The notes: generated by a model not told the origin, from the sequence alone. A stretch of 64,000 nucleotides of DNA from Suillus spraguei (GCA_016800925.1 JABCPU010000002.1:62001-126000); one strand, 5' to 3'; shown: positions 45,669 to 58,084, counted from the stretch's first letter. Translations and numbers: made by a program.

Positions 45669-47172
45669 ATGAACTCTCTAACATACATCTCACGTCAATT
45701 CGATGTATTCGCATCACCACGAACTCCCCCGTCGACCCCCATAGACGATAAGGCCGCCTCTCTTTGTAAGGCCCAATCCGCTCGCAGAGTATCAGATTCT
45801 GGTGCATCCTTCAAGCGCACGAATTCGTGGGCCAATAAGTCGTTCCAGCCGCCTCATGGCCCAGACTCGCAGAACCTTCCAAGACCGAAGCGCTCATATT
45901 CCTCTCCTTCAGGTTTCTTACCCATACCAATTCTGAGGCCATTCACTCCTTCACCTCCAACAGAGGCTGCCATAATACATTCCAAGTACAGGTTCAGGGT
46001 AAGAAGCGTTTTCAGGCGACTGTTTCTCGTTCGAGCCTTTGTTCTCGTTTGGAACACCCTCTGCGCTACGTGGGGGCAGGTAACACCAGCAGAGATCGAA
46101 AGCAAGGAGAAAGAGGTTTTGGTCGACAAACATCTTGAAAAGCCCCTGGGAGAGGCTACTGATGCATTGTTACCTGAAACACAACTGTCTCCACCATCAA
46201 TTCCGTCTCCATCATCACTAGATATTCCATCTCCATCACCCCCAGATATTCCATCTCACGTCCTTCAAGTCATTTCCGCCAAGCCACATATCGCCACATT
46301 ACCCACACCGCCGCCTTCCCCAGGTCCTTCGCTTCCGCCCTATCGACACTCACCTAGAATTCCTCCAACCACCGTAACCGATGCATCGAGATCACCCACA
46401 CCCGTTTTGACCGCTACTCATAAGACACCGTTCCATTCGCCAAAGACCCTCGTTCTTGATCTCGATGAAACTCTCATACATTCGACGTCCAAACCAATCG
46501 GTCATCTGTCTAGTAGCTCTGGGCTTCTCGGTTTCGGACGTAGGAACAAGGGACACACAGTCGAAGTGGTCTTGGGCGGCCGGAGCACCATTTATCATGT
46601 ATACAAGAGACCATTTGTTGACTACTTCCTTCGCAAGGTCAGTCACGCGTTACCGTCGCCAAGCTACGAGCCTGATAACCGTTGTCAGGTTTCTACTTGG
46701 TACACGCTCGTTGTCTTCACTGCTTCTATGCAAGAGTATGCCGACCCAGTCATCGACTGGTTAGACGCTGGACGTGGCATTCTTGCGCGTCGTTTATTCC
46801 GAGAGGCAAGTTTGATGATTTCTTTACGCTATCCATCTCCTCACCACCACGCTGTCACGCTTGTTAGTCTTGCACCCAACTTCCTAATGGATCTTATATC
46901 AAGGATCTGTCCGTGGTAGAACAAGATCTCTCTCGTGTCTGTCTGATCGATAATTCACCGGTTAGTTACCGTGGCAATGAAGGTACGCACACTTCCATAT
47001 TGACAATTCACAATCTAAGTGTGCTTTCGTAATAGCGAATGGTATACCCATAGAGGGTTGGACGCATGACCCACTCGACGAAGCCCTACTCGATTTGTTG
47101 CCCATTCTGGATTCACTGCGTTTCACGGGGGATGTACGGAGGGTATTAGGCATTCGCGGGTTCTCCTCATAA
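45669..47172 (+). CDS. NEM1: NEM1/Dullard-type nuclear-envelope protein phosphatase (HAD family)
   Basis: Catalytic subunit of the Nem1-Spo7 phosphatase that activates lipin (Pah1) at the ER and nuclear envelope. The N-terminal half is Ser/Pro-rich with one hydrophobic segment ([20 protein letters not shown], about residues 117-136) as membrane anchor, then repeated Pro-Ser-Pro units (about 46190-46340). The catalytic domain starts [14 protein letters not shown] (DxDxT motif) and continues with [64 protein letters not shown] and [20 protein letters not shown]. Introns are 46638-46688, 46806-46867 (GC donor) and about 46983-47032. The end is [10 protein letters not shown] at 47172. Confidence 0.94.
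46806..46867 (+). other. GC-AG intron in NEM1
   Basis: The donor is GCAAGTTTG after CGAGAG, and the acceptor is TTGTTAG. Removing these 62 bases joins RRLFRE to [10 protein letters not shown], the conserved reading of this family. The GTTTGATG alternative inside gives the wrong frame. Confidence 0.85.
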
Positions 47173-47528
47173 TATTCCCCTCGCACCCTGGACCATCCTC
47201 AACTGACTTTTTACCTCGTGGTTTCAAGTTCAACATTGCCGCACCCATCATTTTGCATGTCACAATTAGCATTTTGCACGCACGTCTTGCTGCATAACGA
47301 GCTCATGACTTATTACAGGCAGCTTCGTTACATAATTTAATATACTGCTTATCCTGTACACTATCTCAATTTCACAAGAACTCGACCAGCAGCCAGCAGG
47401 GAGAATCCTAAACAATCATATGTTGCAAGAGGCTATTATGAGAAGGAGCTTGGATATATGTATAAAGTCAGATGAGACCCAGCGAACGTATCAACCGGGA
47501 TGCGGTGGGAGAAAGAGAACTCTTGCTA
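47173..47528. other. Convergent 3' region of NEM1 and SNF7
   Basis: About 350 bases holding the two 3' UTRs. No coding exon or repeat seen. Confidence 0.5.
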
Positions 47529-48397
47529 TCACATCGTTAGTGCGGCCTGCAGTTCCCTCAACTGAGCCTCCTCGTCATCCTCCACTGCGACTTTGCCTGC
47601 GTAAGAAGAGTTCAGTTGATTGAACGTGAAGTTAATTCAGGATATCTTACGTCGCTCTTCCACCTGATGAGCTCCTGCAGGAATGTGTAAAGGAACATGC
47701 TCTGCTCCAGCGAGGCGTTCGTCGAGTGTCTCTTGCTCAAGCTCCGCGAGCTGTTCCTTGAGCTCATCCTAATTAAATCATGAATACAAAGGACCTATCA
47801 AGTCAGGAGAGATACTCGCCTCGTCTTCCATAGTACCAGTAGGATTTGATAGAGCTTCTGCAATTTCATTAGCAATCTCTCTCTGTTCCGTGATCTTAGA
47901 CATGGTCGAGTCGACCTTATCCATGGTTCTACGGGAATCAAAGTCACCACCATGCGCGTGATCAGCAACGTAAGGAGAATACACACATGTTACCATGGAT
48001 CGATGCCAGCACATCTGAAGCCTTCTTCATAGCAGCCATCGTCTCCGCATTCAGGTTCGCAGACTCCAGTGTGTTGATTTGTAGTTCCAGCTGTAGCCGT
48101 TGACCCGCTAGTCGGTCCATCTCAGCTTCGCTCGCTTTCTTCCGCCGCAGAGCCTGCGTAGCCACTGTGCATCATGTGTGTAGAGGGTTGGCGTCGACGG
48201 TAGAGTGCGGACGTACCAGCCTTGTTGGAAACAGCATTCGCCTTTGCTTTCTTGAGTTCCTCGTCGATCTTCTTCTGTAGATGCTCCTCCTTCTTCTCTA
48301 TCATCTGTAGTTGCTGTCTTAGCCCTACGATGGCATCTCGTGCTGCTTGCTTCGTATCTCGCCTGCCTCCAAAGTAAGACATAATCCCAGCCATCAT
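47529..48397 (-). CDS. SNF7: ESCRT-III subunit SNF7 / VPS32
   Basis: Polymerises on endosomal membranes to drive vesicle budding and scission. The N-terminus MAGIMSYFGGRRDTKQAARD has two in-frame ATGs, at 48397 and 48394. It is followed by the basic coiled-coil core GLRQQLQMIEKKEEHLQKKI, KKASEAEMDRLAGQRLQLEL, NLNAETMAAMKKASDVL and MTMDKVDSTMSKITEQREIA. The acidic C-terminal part is DELKEQLAELEQETLDERLA, and the last exon begins with KVAVEDDEEAQL and ends LRELQAALTM, which matches the MIM-like end of Snf7. Five exons, about 220 residues, full length. Confidence 0.95.
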
Positions 48398-48759
48398 GGT
48401 TTAAGTACAGAAGCAGATCAAAACAAAAGATATGCGCGGGACAAAGGGTAAAGCTGGCACAGGTGCTGTACTAAGTGCCGCTACGCTACTGGCACGTACT
48501 GATAACTGAATAAGGCAACTCGCCTCATCATTGTACTTTTAGTCACTCTGTGAGATCACAAGCAAAAATATCCAAAAGATTGAATTGTATGGTAGTTGAG
48601 TCCAGGAATGACTAGATATGCAAAGGCCGACATGTAGCAATTAAATCATCGATAACAGAATATCGCGCCCCTGTGTCTAAGGTACTAAATCATTGACTCT
48701 TCTTTTCTTCCTCGCTGCAGACACATCATCAGTTGGGATGGAACATGTATTTGGGAATC
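48398..48759. other. SNF7 promoter / LAG1 3' region
   Basis: About 360 bases between two genes on the same strand. No coding exon seen. Confidence 0.5.
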
Positions 48760-49981
48760 TCACCTTTCGTCGTCACTGCGATCGTCCGAGGCACCTTGAC
48801 CGCTGATAACACGCCATGCAATGCGACAAATCATCCAGAACCAGACGATTTGGATGATCTTGAAGGACTTATCAGGTACGAACGTCGAGAGGACTTGTAA
48901 TACTCACCTGTAGTGCCACCAACAAGTAGACAAAGGTATTGTAAGTCCGCTCAGAGTAATAATGTCCCAATTCTGGTACCCAGCCCACAGAGATCAACCG
49001 CGGGCCGTCGAACCAGGCCGACTTTATGACGATGACGAATAGAACGTGACGTGCCACGAACCATGATATAAGAAACCAAGTGAAAGTGATGTCACAAAGG
49101 GTATATAAACCAATGTAGCGACACATTTTGGCGACCTATTGCAGGATGACTAATTGGGTCTGCATCATTAAAGAGCAGGGAGAGCAACTAACCGGGAGAA
49201 AGATGTCATTCCAGTCCATCAATACCATGATGAGGCACCCGATACGGGTGAAATTGCAGAAGTAGCTCATGACCATGAGGAAAATAGTGAGGACATGGTG
49301 GGTCATCATTTGCACATGATCTTTCCTGCGAGCCTCGGCATTGAGGATGAGGACTTGGTGGATATAAAAGGCGGTCTGGGTAAGATAGTAAAGCTTCACA
49401 GGTCCAGCGAGGGGAATGTGGGGGTAATTCGACCATAACTCCGTCGGGTTCAAGGCTTGAGTAGGAAGGTTTCGGTGAACATACTAGAATTGAAGTTAGA
49501 CATGACACGTCAGCTGCATGAAACTACGTACGAAACCAAATGCCCATTGTAATGTGTAGTAGATGACCGACCAGCCTTGCTCTGCGAACCTCAAAACACT
49601 GCGATGAATTTTGCGAGCATCCCGCGCAGACATTACCCTTTGGGGCTTGGAGTCACCATTGGCATGCCCAGCATGTCCGTTTCCGTTTGTAAGACCATTT
49701 TTGTTGCCGTTCTGTTGTGCGTGGCAGGAATTAGAACGCTCCCAAGTGCGGGTGAGCTTCCACCTCGCGAAAGGCTCCATTACGAAGATGCGGAATATGT
49801 CGCGCAAAATTGCCATGACAGCAATGCAAGTTATTATGAAGCAACCATCTAGCACGCCAGTCTTGTAGTACGCGGAATGATGGAATGAGTCGGGGTTGAC
49901 GGGTGGAGGAGTTGGGTATGAAAGTGAAACGAATGGAACAAGGTAGGATGGTAGCCACTGAAGGACATGATGGTTGATCAT
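48760..49981 (-). CDS. LAG1: Ceramide synthase LAG1/LAC1 (TLC domain)
   Basis: ER membrane enzyme that joins a long-chain base to a fatty acyl-CoA. The frame is open further up to a TTG at 50089, but the first ATG is 49981 (MINHHVLQWLPSYLVPFVSL); a 5' exon is possible. A Lys/Asn-rich insert (NGNKNGLTNGNGHAGHANG) precedes the TLC domain. The domain reads KIHRSVLRFAEQGWSVIYYT, PVKLYYLTQTAFYIHQVLIL, RRKDHVQMMTHHVLTIFLM (the His pair of the active site), RIGCLIMVLMDWNDIFLPVA and a last membrane helix with IIQIVWFWMICRIAWRVI. It ends in the short acidic tail ASDDRSDDER. Several hydrophobic segments support five or more membrane passes. Confidence 0.94.
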
Positions 49982-50315
49982 TTGTAGACGCGTCAGAAGA
50001 TGTTCAAGGTCGTCAAAAATTTCATGAACAGGGTGAACAACGTGTGATGATGCGTTTTGTGCCTGTTTGTTAATTTTTACGTTTGACAATGCAAAACGCG
50101 ACTACAAACTAGCAAAAGCCCTTGCAAAGCTCTAAGAGATGATCCTAGACCGTGTTAGTAGAGACCTGAAAGACTTGAGAGCTGAAATGAGGTCTAATAT
50201 AAGTTTCTGTAAATCGCGTTGCTTCGCTCATCAACTCGTGAGAACACAATACCTTTCTAGGATAATAAATATCATCCTCCATCAACGCGACTTGCACAGT
50301 AGATTCGCAATAATC

Positions 50316-51258
50316 ATGTCTGCTCAACCAATCCCTACTCTCTATATCAACAATCTCAATGATAAAATAAACAAGGATGAGATGCGCATTCAATTATATG
50401 CCCTTTTTACTACATTCGGCAAGGTGATTGATGTCATCGCGTCGAAAGGTCCAAAGATGAGGGGTCAGGCATTCCTCGTCTTCACAGATTTGGCATCCGC
50501 AACTACTGCCATGAGGGCCTGCGAGGGTATGGTGTTTTACGACAAACCGATGGTGAGCTTGAACCTGACTTCTAGGAGGCAATTAAACCAAATTCACTTA
50601 TGCAGCGCATCACCTACGCGAAATCGAAATCATACGCTACTTCGAGAAGGGAAGATCCCAACTTTGTCGCTCCAACATCTATTCATGCAAACAAGGATCT
50701 CGCAATGCTTTCAAAAGTCACTGTTTCGACTACTGACAAGCGTCGGCGCGATGAAAATACGGCAGATGGGCAACCAAAGTCCAAGCGTGAAAAGTCAGAA
50801 GACGATGACGATAGTGATGGTGAAGAAATGGAGATTGACGAAGACGAGGAACCCGCTCCACAACTCAAACCTCTAGGTATGTCATGACATGGATGATGCT
50901 CACATGAGTTCAATCATTCTTCCCAAAGCTACCATTCCGCCGCCTACACAACATCCATCGGCAAGATTGTTTTGCACGAATCTTCCTCAAGAGGTCACAG
51001 ACGACGTACTTTCTGTTTTATTCCAACAGTGCGTACTCATTCCCTTTTTATCCCAGTCATTTACGAATCTTGTAAAATAGGTACAAGGGTTTTCAATCAA
51101 CACATGTTGCTCAATCACCAACTCCAAATGCCACTGGTGCAAGCGTAAAGATGGCACAAGTTTTCTTCGACTCCCCCGAACTTGCATCGACCGCAAAAGA
51201 CGCCCTGGATGGCTTCACACTAAAAAAGGGCTGGAAGATGTCTGTAGCCTATATTTGA
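50316..51258 (+). CDS. U1A/U2B''-type snRNP protein, two RRMs
   Basis: Spliceosomal protein that binds a stem-loop of U1 and/or U2 snRNA. RRM1 at residues about 8-85 carries RNP2 LYINNL and RNP1 RGQAFLVF, with the U1A-like KINKDEMRIQLYALFTTFGK. An acidic nuclear linker (KREKSEDDDDSDGEEMEIDE) separates it from RRM2, with RLFCTNLPQEVTDDVLSVLF and AQVFFDSPELASTAKDALDG, ending WKMSVAYI. Introns start at 50552, about 50877 and about 51030. The ATG at 50316 begins MSAQPIPTLYINNLND. About 245 residues. One fungal gene often replaces both animal paralogues, so U1A and U2B'' cannot be told apart here. Confidence 0.94.
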
Positions 51259-51382
51259 GATACAGTTGTAGGTCGTACCCGCGAAAATTTGTACTAATTC
51301 TTAATATTCCCGTGCATCTACTCATACTGCAAGGTAAGAGCAATCATTTGAGAGTCCATTTTCAAAACGATTCTGCTTCCAC

Positions 51383-52382
51383 TTATTTCTGCAAGGCTTG
51401 AAGAATGGCTTCTCCAATCGGGTGAGCTGAAGCCGGGTTTTGCCCTGTGATCAGGTTACCAGCAACGACGACCTTGGGCTGGAATAAAGTGGATATGAGT
51501 TAACATCCGGCCAAAGTCAACCATGACACTGACCCCCCAAGGTTCGGCTGCTTTCTCGTATTTGCCCCCAAGACTGGAGATCTTGTCTTCCAACAAGAAC
51601 GGTATATCCTATATCCAAAAAGTCTGATAAAGTGCCCGACAATGGCTAAGTGACACTCGCCTTCACTTTGTCGACCTGCTTCTCCTCGACATTTGAGAAG
51701 CCTGTGGCAGGTTTGCCAGCAAAGATGGATTTGCCAGACTCGTCAGTCACGCCAACAAGGGCACTGCAACAAAGTGTCAGTGACATGCGTGGTAGAATTT
51801 ATGCTGTAGCTGACGCTGGTCCATGGCAAACAGCGGCGACCAATTTCCCAGTACGGTAGAACTGTAGAATCAGATGATCATTACTGGTTCATAAAAGGAA
51901 AATTGGCAGACGTACTTTAGAGGCAAGCTGGATATTGACGGGATCCACTGCCAGATCCAGGACAGGACCATGACCCCCCACATAGAAAATCGCATCATAA
52001 TCATCGAAATTAACCTCGGACAGCTTTTTAGCGGTCGAGAGCTTCTTCTGGACCTCTGTGTTTTCGAGGAACTTGCCTATGTCGTCCGGGAATGTCTGAA
52101 TGTAAGATTTCAGCAGCTACTCATCGATGACTTGGTTTGAAACGCCCACCTGGACGCTGTACTCATCCACAGGCGGATTAGGGCCCGCAGGAGAGGCAAA
52201 ATCGATAGTGAAATGAGGTGCGAGGACGTAGTAAGGATGAGCGGCCTCAGGAAGGTACCACCCCTGATCAAACATTGTTAGGAAACTAATACCAAAATCA
52301 AGTGCAAGGCTCTGCTGACCGTGTTGGCACCCGTCAACGTTCGGTTCGCAGATGTGAAAACAAAGAGGATGCGTTTTGTCAT
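51383..52382 (-). CDS. DJ-1/PfpI family protein (HSP31-like, glutathione-independent glyoxalase type)
   Basis: Small cytosolic enzyme of the DJ-1 superfamily; relatives convert methylglyoxal to lactate and protect against carbonyl stress. Starts at ATG 52382 (MTKRILFVFTSANRTLTGAN), then GWYLPEAAHPYYVLAPHFTI, FASPAGPNPPVDEYSV, the YDAIFYVGGHGPVLDLA strand and the nucleophile elbow VAAVCHGPAALVGV with its Cys, completed by an intron after GPA. It ends NPASAHPIGEAILQALQK. The acidic residue expected early in the domain is present in the PEAAHPY stretch. About 240 residues. It is divergent from MOB1 over 426 bases. Confidence 0.92.
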
Positions 52383-52808
52383 GACGTTCGATTAGTGAGA
52401 TGGATGTGTGACTTCATGGCCATTGTGGCCTTTATATATATCTGTGAAAGTTCTCGTCCCCCGGGGCTCCACTTCCGAGTCGGCATACATCCCCTCAAGT
52501 GGCACTCGTCTTGGAAATTCCTCAAGCTGTAGTGGAGCAGGATGATCTTCGCATGAATTGAAAATTGGATCTTCACGAAACTTGTCCGAATCTGAATCAA
52601 TCTAGGACACAGACTCCAGTAAGGAACGCTTGGTGGGAGTAAGTAGTATGGGCCGAGATAAGATAAGATAATAATAATTACGTAATGAATACCACCGCGA
52701 ACTTCACTTTCAAGCGGCGAACCACAAGCATCTTCGGCACCTTTGAGACTTCTTGGGGTTATAACATTCGAACACAGCGTGATACCGTAGATCGCAGTCA
52801 TCGGCGAC

Positions 52809-53898
52809 ATGTCTTCATTCTTCGGACTGTCAGTAGTCCTTCCAACAGCAAGACGATGAACTAACGCGTCGGCTTATCCAGAGGCAAGACCCGCACGTTC
52901 AAACCTCGAAAGGACGTCCCGGAGGGCACCAAACAATATCAACTGCGAAAGTACGCAGAGGCAACCTTGGTAAAGTACACCGATCGGTACTAATGCCAGG
53001 GATGATATCGAACTTTCAAATGCAATCCAGGGTTCTGGCAACTTGAGATTGGCTGTCCGACTGCCTGAAGGCGAAGATACAAATGAATGGCTTGCTGTTC
53101 ATGGTGCGCACCATCTATTATTCGTCTATGACGTGTTATCGTATTCACATAAACAGCTGTTGACTTTTTCAATCACTTGAATATGTTGTACGGCACTGTT
53201 ACCGAGTTCTGCACGCCGCAGGAGGTATGCCGTTGCTGATTACTTGCCGCTTGATCTGAAACGCCGCTTTAGTGTCCCATAATGTCCGCTGGTCCGCGGT
53301 GAGCTTCTGCCTGTAATGTATATGTAACTTTAAACTTACTGTAATTCGGTAGCTACGAGTACCTTTGGGAAGATGGTGTTAAATATAAGAGACCCACGAA
53401 GCTGCCCGCTCCCGAATATGTAGATGCATTGATGAACTGGGCTCAGAACATTCTCGACGATGAGACCGTGTTCCCTAACAAGATTGGTGTGTACCATATA
53501 ATAAATCCACTCTACGGTGGTAGTTGACGAAACTTAAGGCGTGCCATTCCCTCGAAATTTTCGCGAAACGGTGCGCACGATCGTACGCCGATTGTTCCGT
53601 GTATATGCGCATATATACAGCAACCACTTTGACCAAATTTGTGCGCTTGGAATCGAAGGTATCATGTCGTCTTGCTTCCAGCTTCGATTATGATAGCTTG
53701 ACCAAATTCTGCAGCTCATCTGAATACCAGTTACCGGCATTTCTTTCTATTCATAAATGAGGTGTGCCCACAATTATCTTCACAACTTCCTGATGTCACT
53801 TAGTATAAAATCGCCAGTTTGACCTTGTGGATAAGAAAGAATTAGCACCTCTAGATGAGCTCAATGATGCCATCCTTGCCGAGGATAAGGCTCGATAA
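52809..53898 (+). CDS. MOB1: MOB1 kinase activator
   Basis: Scaffold that activates NDR/LATS-type kinases in mitotic exit and septation. Short first exon MSSFFGL; after its intron GKTRTFKPRKDVPEGTKQYQ, then GSGNLRLAVRLPEGEDTNEW. The zinc site is formed by Cys in EFCTPQECPIMSAGP and His in VYAHIYSNHFDQI. The reading continues YEYLWEDGVKYKRPTKLPAP, DDETVFPNKIGVPFP and HLNTSYRHFFLFINEFDLVD, ending AILAEDKAR at 53898. About seven introns, each restoring the frame. About 215 residues, full length, with all four zinc ligands present. Confidence 0.96.
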
Positions 53899-54304
53899 CC
53901 GAGTCCTATGTTTACCCGTTCACTGTATACCTATCTCACTACCTTGACCCCGATCTGACACCATGTTCAGATTCATGATGCGATTACCCATTGGTTATAT
54001 GCTACGTGTGTGGATCACCATAGAGTACAAAGTCGTGAAGTCGTGACCGTTAACAAACTAGGATACTATTTACGGAAGGAGTAGGAGTACGGGTCGGATA
54101 TAATGGACTGGCTGACAGTGTTCACCAATTACAATCGATCTTACAAAAAGTGAGCAGTATTACACAAGGGATGCAGTGAAAAAATGAAAGGGATGAGTGA
54201 TACAGGCTATTGAAGGAATGGGAAACGAAGAAGTGCGTGTGCACTTTTCCCGGGGTATGTTCGTCCAGGGTTGGAGATATCTCTTCAGAATGATGTTGTA
54301 CAAT
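53899..54304. other. Convergent 3' region of MOB1 and the BTB-like gene
   Basis: About 400 bases with no coding exon seen; presumably holds both 3' UTRs. Confidence 0.5.
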
Positions 54305-55489
54305 TTAAATAGTTCTCTGCAGTTCCAATATGAGCGGAAAGTTCAAAAGCCTGAAATGGTGGGCGCACCTTGACTGTCGACCATTGTATAATCAACGTCT
54401 TTATTCGATCTCGAAGTGTCTTTTGACATAGCTCGCATGATAGCTGATCACCTAGAGGCGTCAAAGCAGACTCGATCGTGTTTGTGGACAAGTCTGCATT
54501 CAACTAATTAGAACGGTACCAGTGATCACATGCGAAGCATACCTGGCCGGGCATCCCAAGCGAGATATGCGGATGCGAGAGCCCAGGCTCTTGTAAGCCT
54601 CTTCTGCTCGGTGAAGTCGCAGTCATTAGTGGGGGCATGTGGATGAGGTGGTGGTAGGAGGAGACGTTTCAAAGCATCTGCGCGACCAAAGTGGAGAAAA
54701 AATAATCGTTTTAAATATACTGCGCCAATTCTGTCCGCCATCTCATCTGTCAAGGATGCAAGGGAGAAGGAGAGTAAATGAGATGAAGTTGGCACGGCGA
54801 GGTCGTAGAGGTCATGTGAAGCAGCCAACGCATAGAGCTCTAGGGGGTAAAGAGGTGCATGGGAGAGAAGCAGCGAGTGCAGTGCAGTAGAAGGGCCGAC
54901 ATGGCGTTTGAGAGAAACGCCATAATCTGTTAGGGCTGACAATGCTATTGCGAGGGACTCGAATGAAGGAGAATAGTGGGAACATGTCATGTCGTATACG
55001 GCGTGAAGTACGATATTGAGGATGGTAGAAGATTCCGACACCATCAAAACTGGACCTAGCTGGCTGACGGTCGTCTTGGGCGACAGTGGTAGCAAACCGC
55101 CAAAGTTATTTTCAGAAACTCCAAGCAGCGCGCGCGCGTGGACGTAAAAGAATATAGAGTCGGATGACAGCAGCACGAGATCTGGTGGATATGAGTAGAT
55201 GTGAGCTCCAGGAAAGAATGTTGTAGACACAGAGACAAGCGTGTCTTCCTCTGCTGGTGGGTCAATCGGTGAGTTTGTAAACGAGTCCTTTGTAAGTCAT
55301 GGTCAATATCATCTGCCTGATATCATCCTTCAAGTCTCATGTACGTACGGGAGGTGTGGGTACCTGCACTGTCAGCGCAGGTACCGCCGATGTACGTTCT
55401 GCGACAGGTCTTTCAGGCACATGGAAACAATCCATCTCCCAAGGCTCTGAGACGAACTGCAAGACGAAGTCCCAGTCTGTATTCTCCAT
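54305..55489 (-). CDS. BTB/POZ-like domain protein, function unknown
   Basis: Exon 1 starts at ATG 55489 (MENTDWDFVLQFVSEPWEMD), exon 2 from about 55290 (DSFTNSPIDPPAEEDTLVSV). The body has YPPDLVLLSSDSIFFYVHAR, then LLPLSPKTTVSQLGPVLMVS and STILNIVLHAVYDM, then helical repeats such as YPLELYALAASHDLYDLAVP. This order (DLVLLSSDSIFFYVH, then STILNIVLHAVY) is that of the BTB-like fold common in Agaricomycete proteins of unknown role. A third exon (ALTPLGDQLSCELCQKTLRD) carries one CxxC pair. The last exon encodes only two residues before the stop at 54305. About 330 residues. The product could be a substrate adaptor, but nothing in the window shows a partner. Confidence 0.75.
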
Positions 55490-56278
55490 GCAAGTATTCA
55501 CAACTGTCCAGTGAATCGATGATGGGAAACAGGATGTTTTGAATAAAAATAAAGGTTTGTGGAGGAATTGAGGGATTTGAACACAATACAGTGCATATGA
55601 TATATAAAAGTAAAAGAGAAAGGGGGTAGGGAAATCTAATTAACGCTGATAAACTAATTAAACACTTAAATTCGCTGAGTTTAATATTGCAATTAAGGAA
55701 TTAGTAGGCCGACGCGATGCCGCAGTTCATTAAGATGAATTTGCAAAATGTTGTCCAGCGCGGGGACTGGGTACTTTTTGGTGTTAGTGATAGTCTGGAA
55801 GGGTTCTGGCTCCCAGATTTAGAGTGTCAGGCAACATTGTCGACTGCGGCATCCGCCAGTAACGGACAGTCCAGACACGATCGAGGTGCTTCCGACCCTG
55901 CATCTAGAACGGCAACTTCCGGGGAATATCCCAAATTTTAACCAAGGAATGCGCCCACTGTCGGCATCCGGCGGTCACGCAAATTTAATGTCGCTCTAGG
56001 GGCACTCAGATCAGCGGAAAATTTTGGGAACAAGTCGGCGCTTACAAAGTGGTGTGTGCAGTATTGAATGGCACAGGCTGTTATATTCTCGTATCACTTC
56101 GGCGATCGTGATCGTTTACCCCGTAATGAGTTGTACTAGAGTGTTTAAGTACTTATAAATATGAATTGTGAAAGTGCCGATTTCTGTGGGGAACTGGAAG
56201 AAAGCAATTAATCATGCCATATCCCCTTTTCTCCTAGACTTCAGTCTATGAATTTTTTCTCGCTGGCCAAAGTTTGAA
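55490..56278. other. Intergenic region, AT-rich part at 55630-55710
   Basis: About 0.8 kb. 55630-55710 is a clear AT-rich stretch (TAATTAACGCTGATAAACTA and following). No coding exon recognised. The 56220-56278 part may hold a further DBP8 3' exon. Confidence 0.5.
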
Positions 56279-57958
56279 TCATGTAATTCCTAAAGGCTTG
56301 CGTAAGAAATAGCAAGTGTTCTGTCTTGTCATTGACATGCGCACCATATTTGCTAGCCTTTTTGCTGTAGAAACGGCATTCAAATTTTCCAAAACCTTGT
56401 TTTCTGGCATTGTCATAGCCTCTAATTGGATGCCTGATGGAGTGTGTGAGCCAACTCTATCACTGCGGACCAAGAGTCGAATAGCGCACCAATCCGTCCT
56501 TCTATTCGTGATACCCGTTCTTCGTCCTTTTCAGTCACGAAACTGACAGCAACACCACCTTTGCCAGCACGTGCAGTTCTACCGACTCGGTGAGTGTATT
56601 CTTCGGGCTCATTGGGAAGGTCCCAGTTGATGACCATCGCCACGTCCTCAATATCCAAACCACGGGCACCAACATCCGTTGACACAAGAACTGGGATGAA
56701 AGACGACCGAAACAGTGACAATGACGTCAACCGTTCACGTTGCGTTAATCTTGAATGTAACGCGGTGCTGCGAATAGACAAAGTCTGAAGTAGATGTGTA
56801 AGATAAGCAGCTGTCCGAGGCTTCGTACAGAAGATGATGGTAGGTGGTGGTTGTATGGGTATATCTTCCTCATCTGGACCGGGTTTTCGCGATGCTCTGG
56901 TCTTTCCCCGAAGTCTGGGATTTCCTCTGGTTTTTCCCCGTTTAGTTGGTTCTGGGGGTGCCCTTCGGAGTGATGCGATACTTTCCGGGGGATTACAGAG
57001 GAGATGATAAAGATACGGCTCGCGTACATGCGAAGGAACCAGGACATAATGCTGCTTCAGCGTCGCGACCGTTTCGACCCTGTTGAAGATGGATCAGAAC
57101 CACGTCCTCGCGTCGAACACGTTGCATATCTTACGTTGATAACGTTCTATGCACAAAGGGTTTCGCCTTTCCAGGTCTCGGCGCGGCTTCGACCAAGGAT
57201 TCAATTGCTTCTGTGAGGGTAGCAGTAAAAAGACAAGTTTGCCGATCGCTTGGTAGAATCTCGAACAAGAATTTGAGTTCAGGGGAAAAGGTCGAGGTAA
57301 GAAGGCGATCTGCTTCATCCAATACCTGATTTAGTTCGACATAAGTGCCAGCACAAAGTCGCATAAAATGTTTACTAACAAGGAACTTGACACGAGACAA
57401 ATTCCATTCGCCATTACTACTGCGCAAGTGGTCAACGATACGTCCAGGTGTGGCTACTACAACATGGGGATGGCCGCCCAGTTCTAAAGCTTGTGTCATC
57501 ATATCCATGCCACCAACAATGACAGACGTTCGGACGCCTATTGCAGCACCAAGCACCGCAAATTGTTCAGATATCTGAAATGCTAATTCCCTTGCAGGAT
57601 GTTATAATGCGGAGCGATGTCAAGAAATGACTTAGCGAACCTCGTAGGTGTCAGCACTAGCGCGAATATCCCATATGGATCCTCATATAACTTCTGCAAG
57701 ATTGGGATTGCGAATGCTATGGTCTTCCCAGAGCCTGTCTTTGCGTTTCCTATGCAGTCTCTCCCTAGAAGTAGATTACTGATTGGTTCAACAGCTATAA
57801 TTGTTGTAAGACAAACCTGCGAGAAGGGGAGGAATACAGGCAACTTGGATCTCTGTTGGAGCCCGTATAGACATGCGCGCAAGGGCAACATCAAGAGGAT
57901 GCACTACGCCCATATCAGCGAATGATCTTGTGGGATGCATATGAGCAGCTGAGGACAT
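56279..57958 (-). CDS. DBP8: DEAD-box RNA helicase DBP8 (DDX49 type)
   Basis: Nucleolar ATP-dependent helicase of early 40S ribosome assembly. The ATG at 57958 ([19 protein letters not shown]) is used; the frame upstream has only TTG. Motifs in order: Q motif [14 protein letters not shown], Walker [23 protein letters not shown] (joined across an intron), [16 protein letters not shown] (joined across an intron), motif III as TAT in [41 protein letters not shown] and [13 protein letters not shown]. The tail has [17 protein letters not shown], typical of DBP8. A Lys/Arg/Pro-rich insert ([20 protein letters not shown]) sits between the two helicase lobes. The last exon is uncertain: translation ends at 56279, but GCCTTTAGGAATTACATGAT at 56283-56264 opens another frame. 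Confidence 0.94.
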
Positions 57959-58084
57959 TTTTTTAATTTTGGACAAGCGAGTCTATTGAATAGCATTGTC
58001 TATTCAGGCGCTGACGGTGGGAGAGGCCGCTCCGAAAGAAGTCGGCGAAACTTTTTCCAGAAAGAGGTGCTTTCCCGGGGGGTC

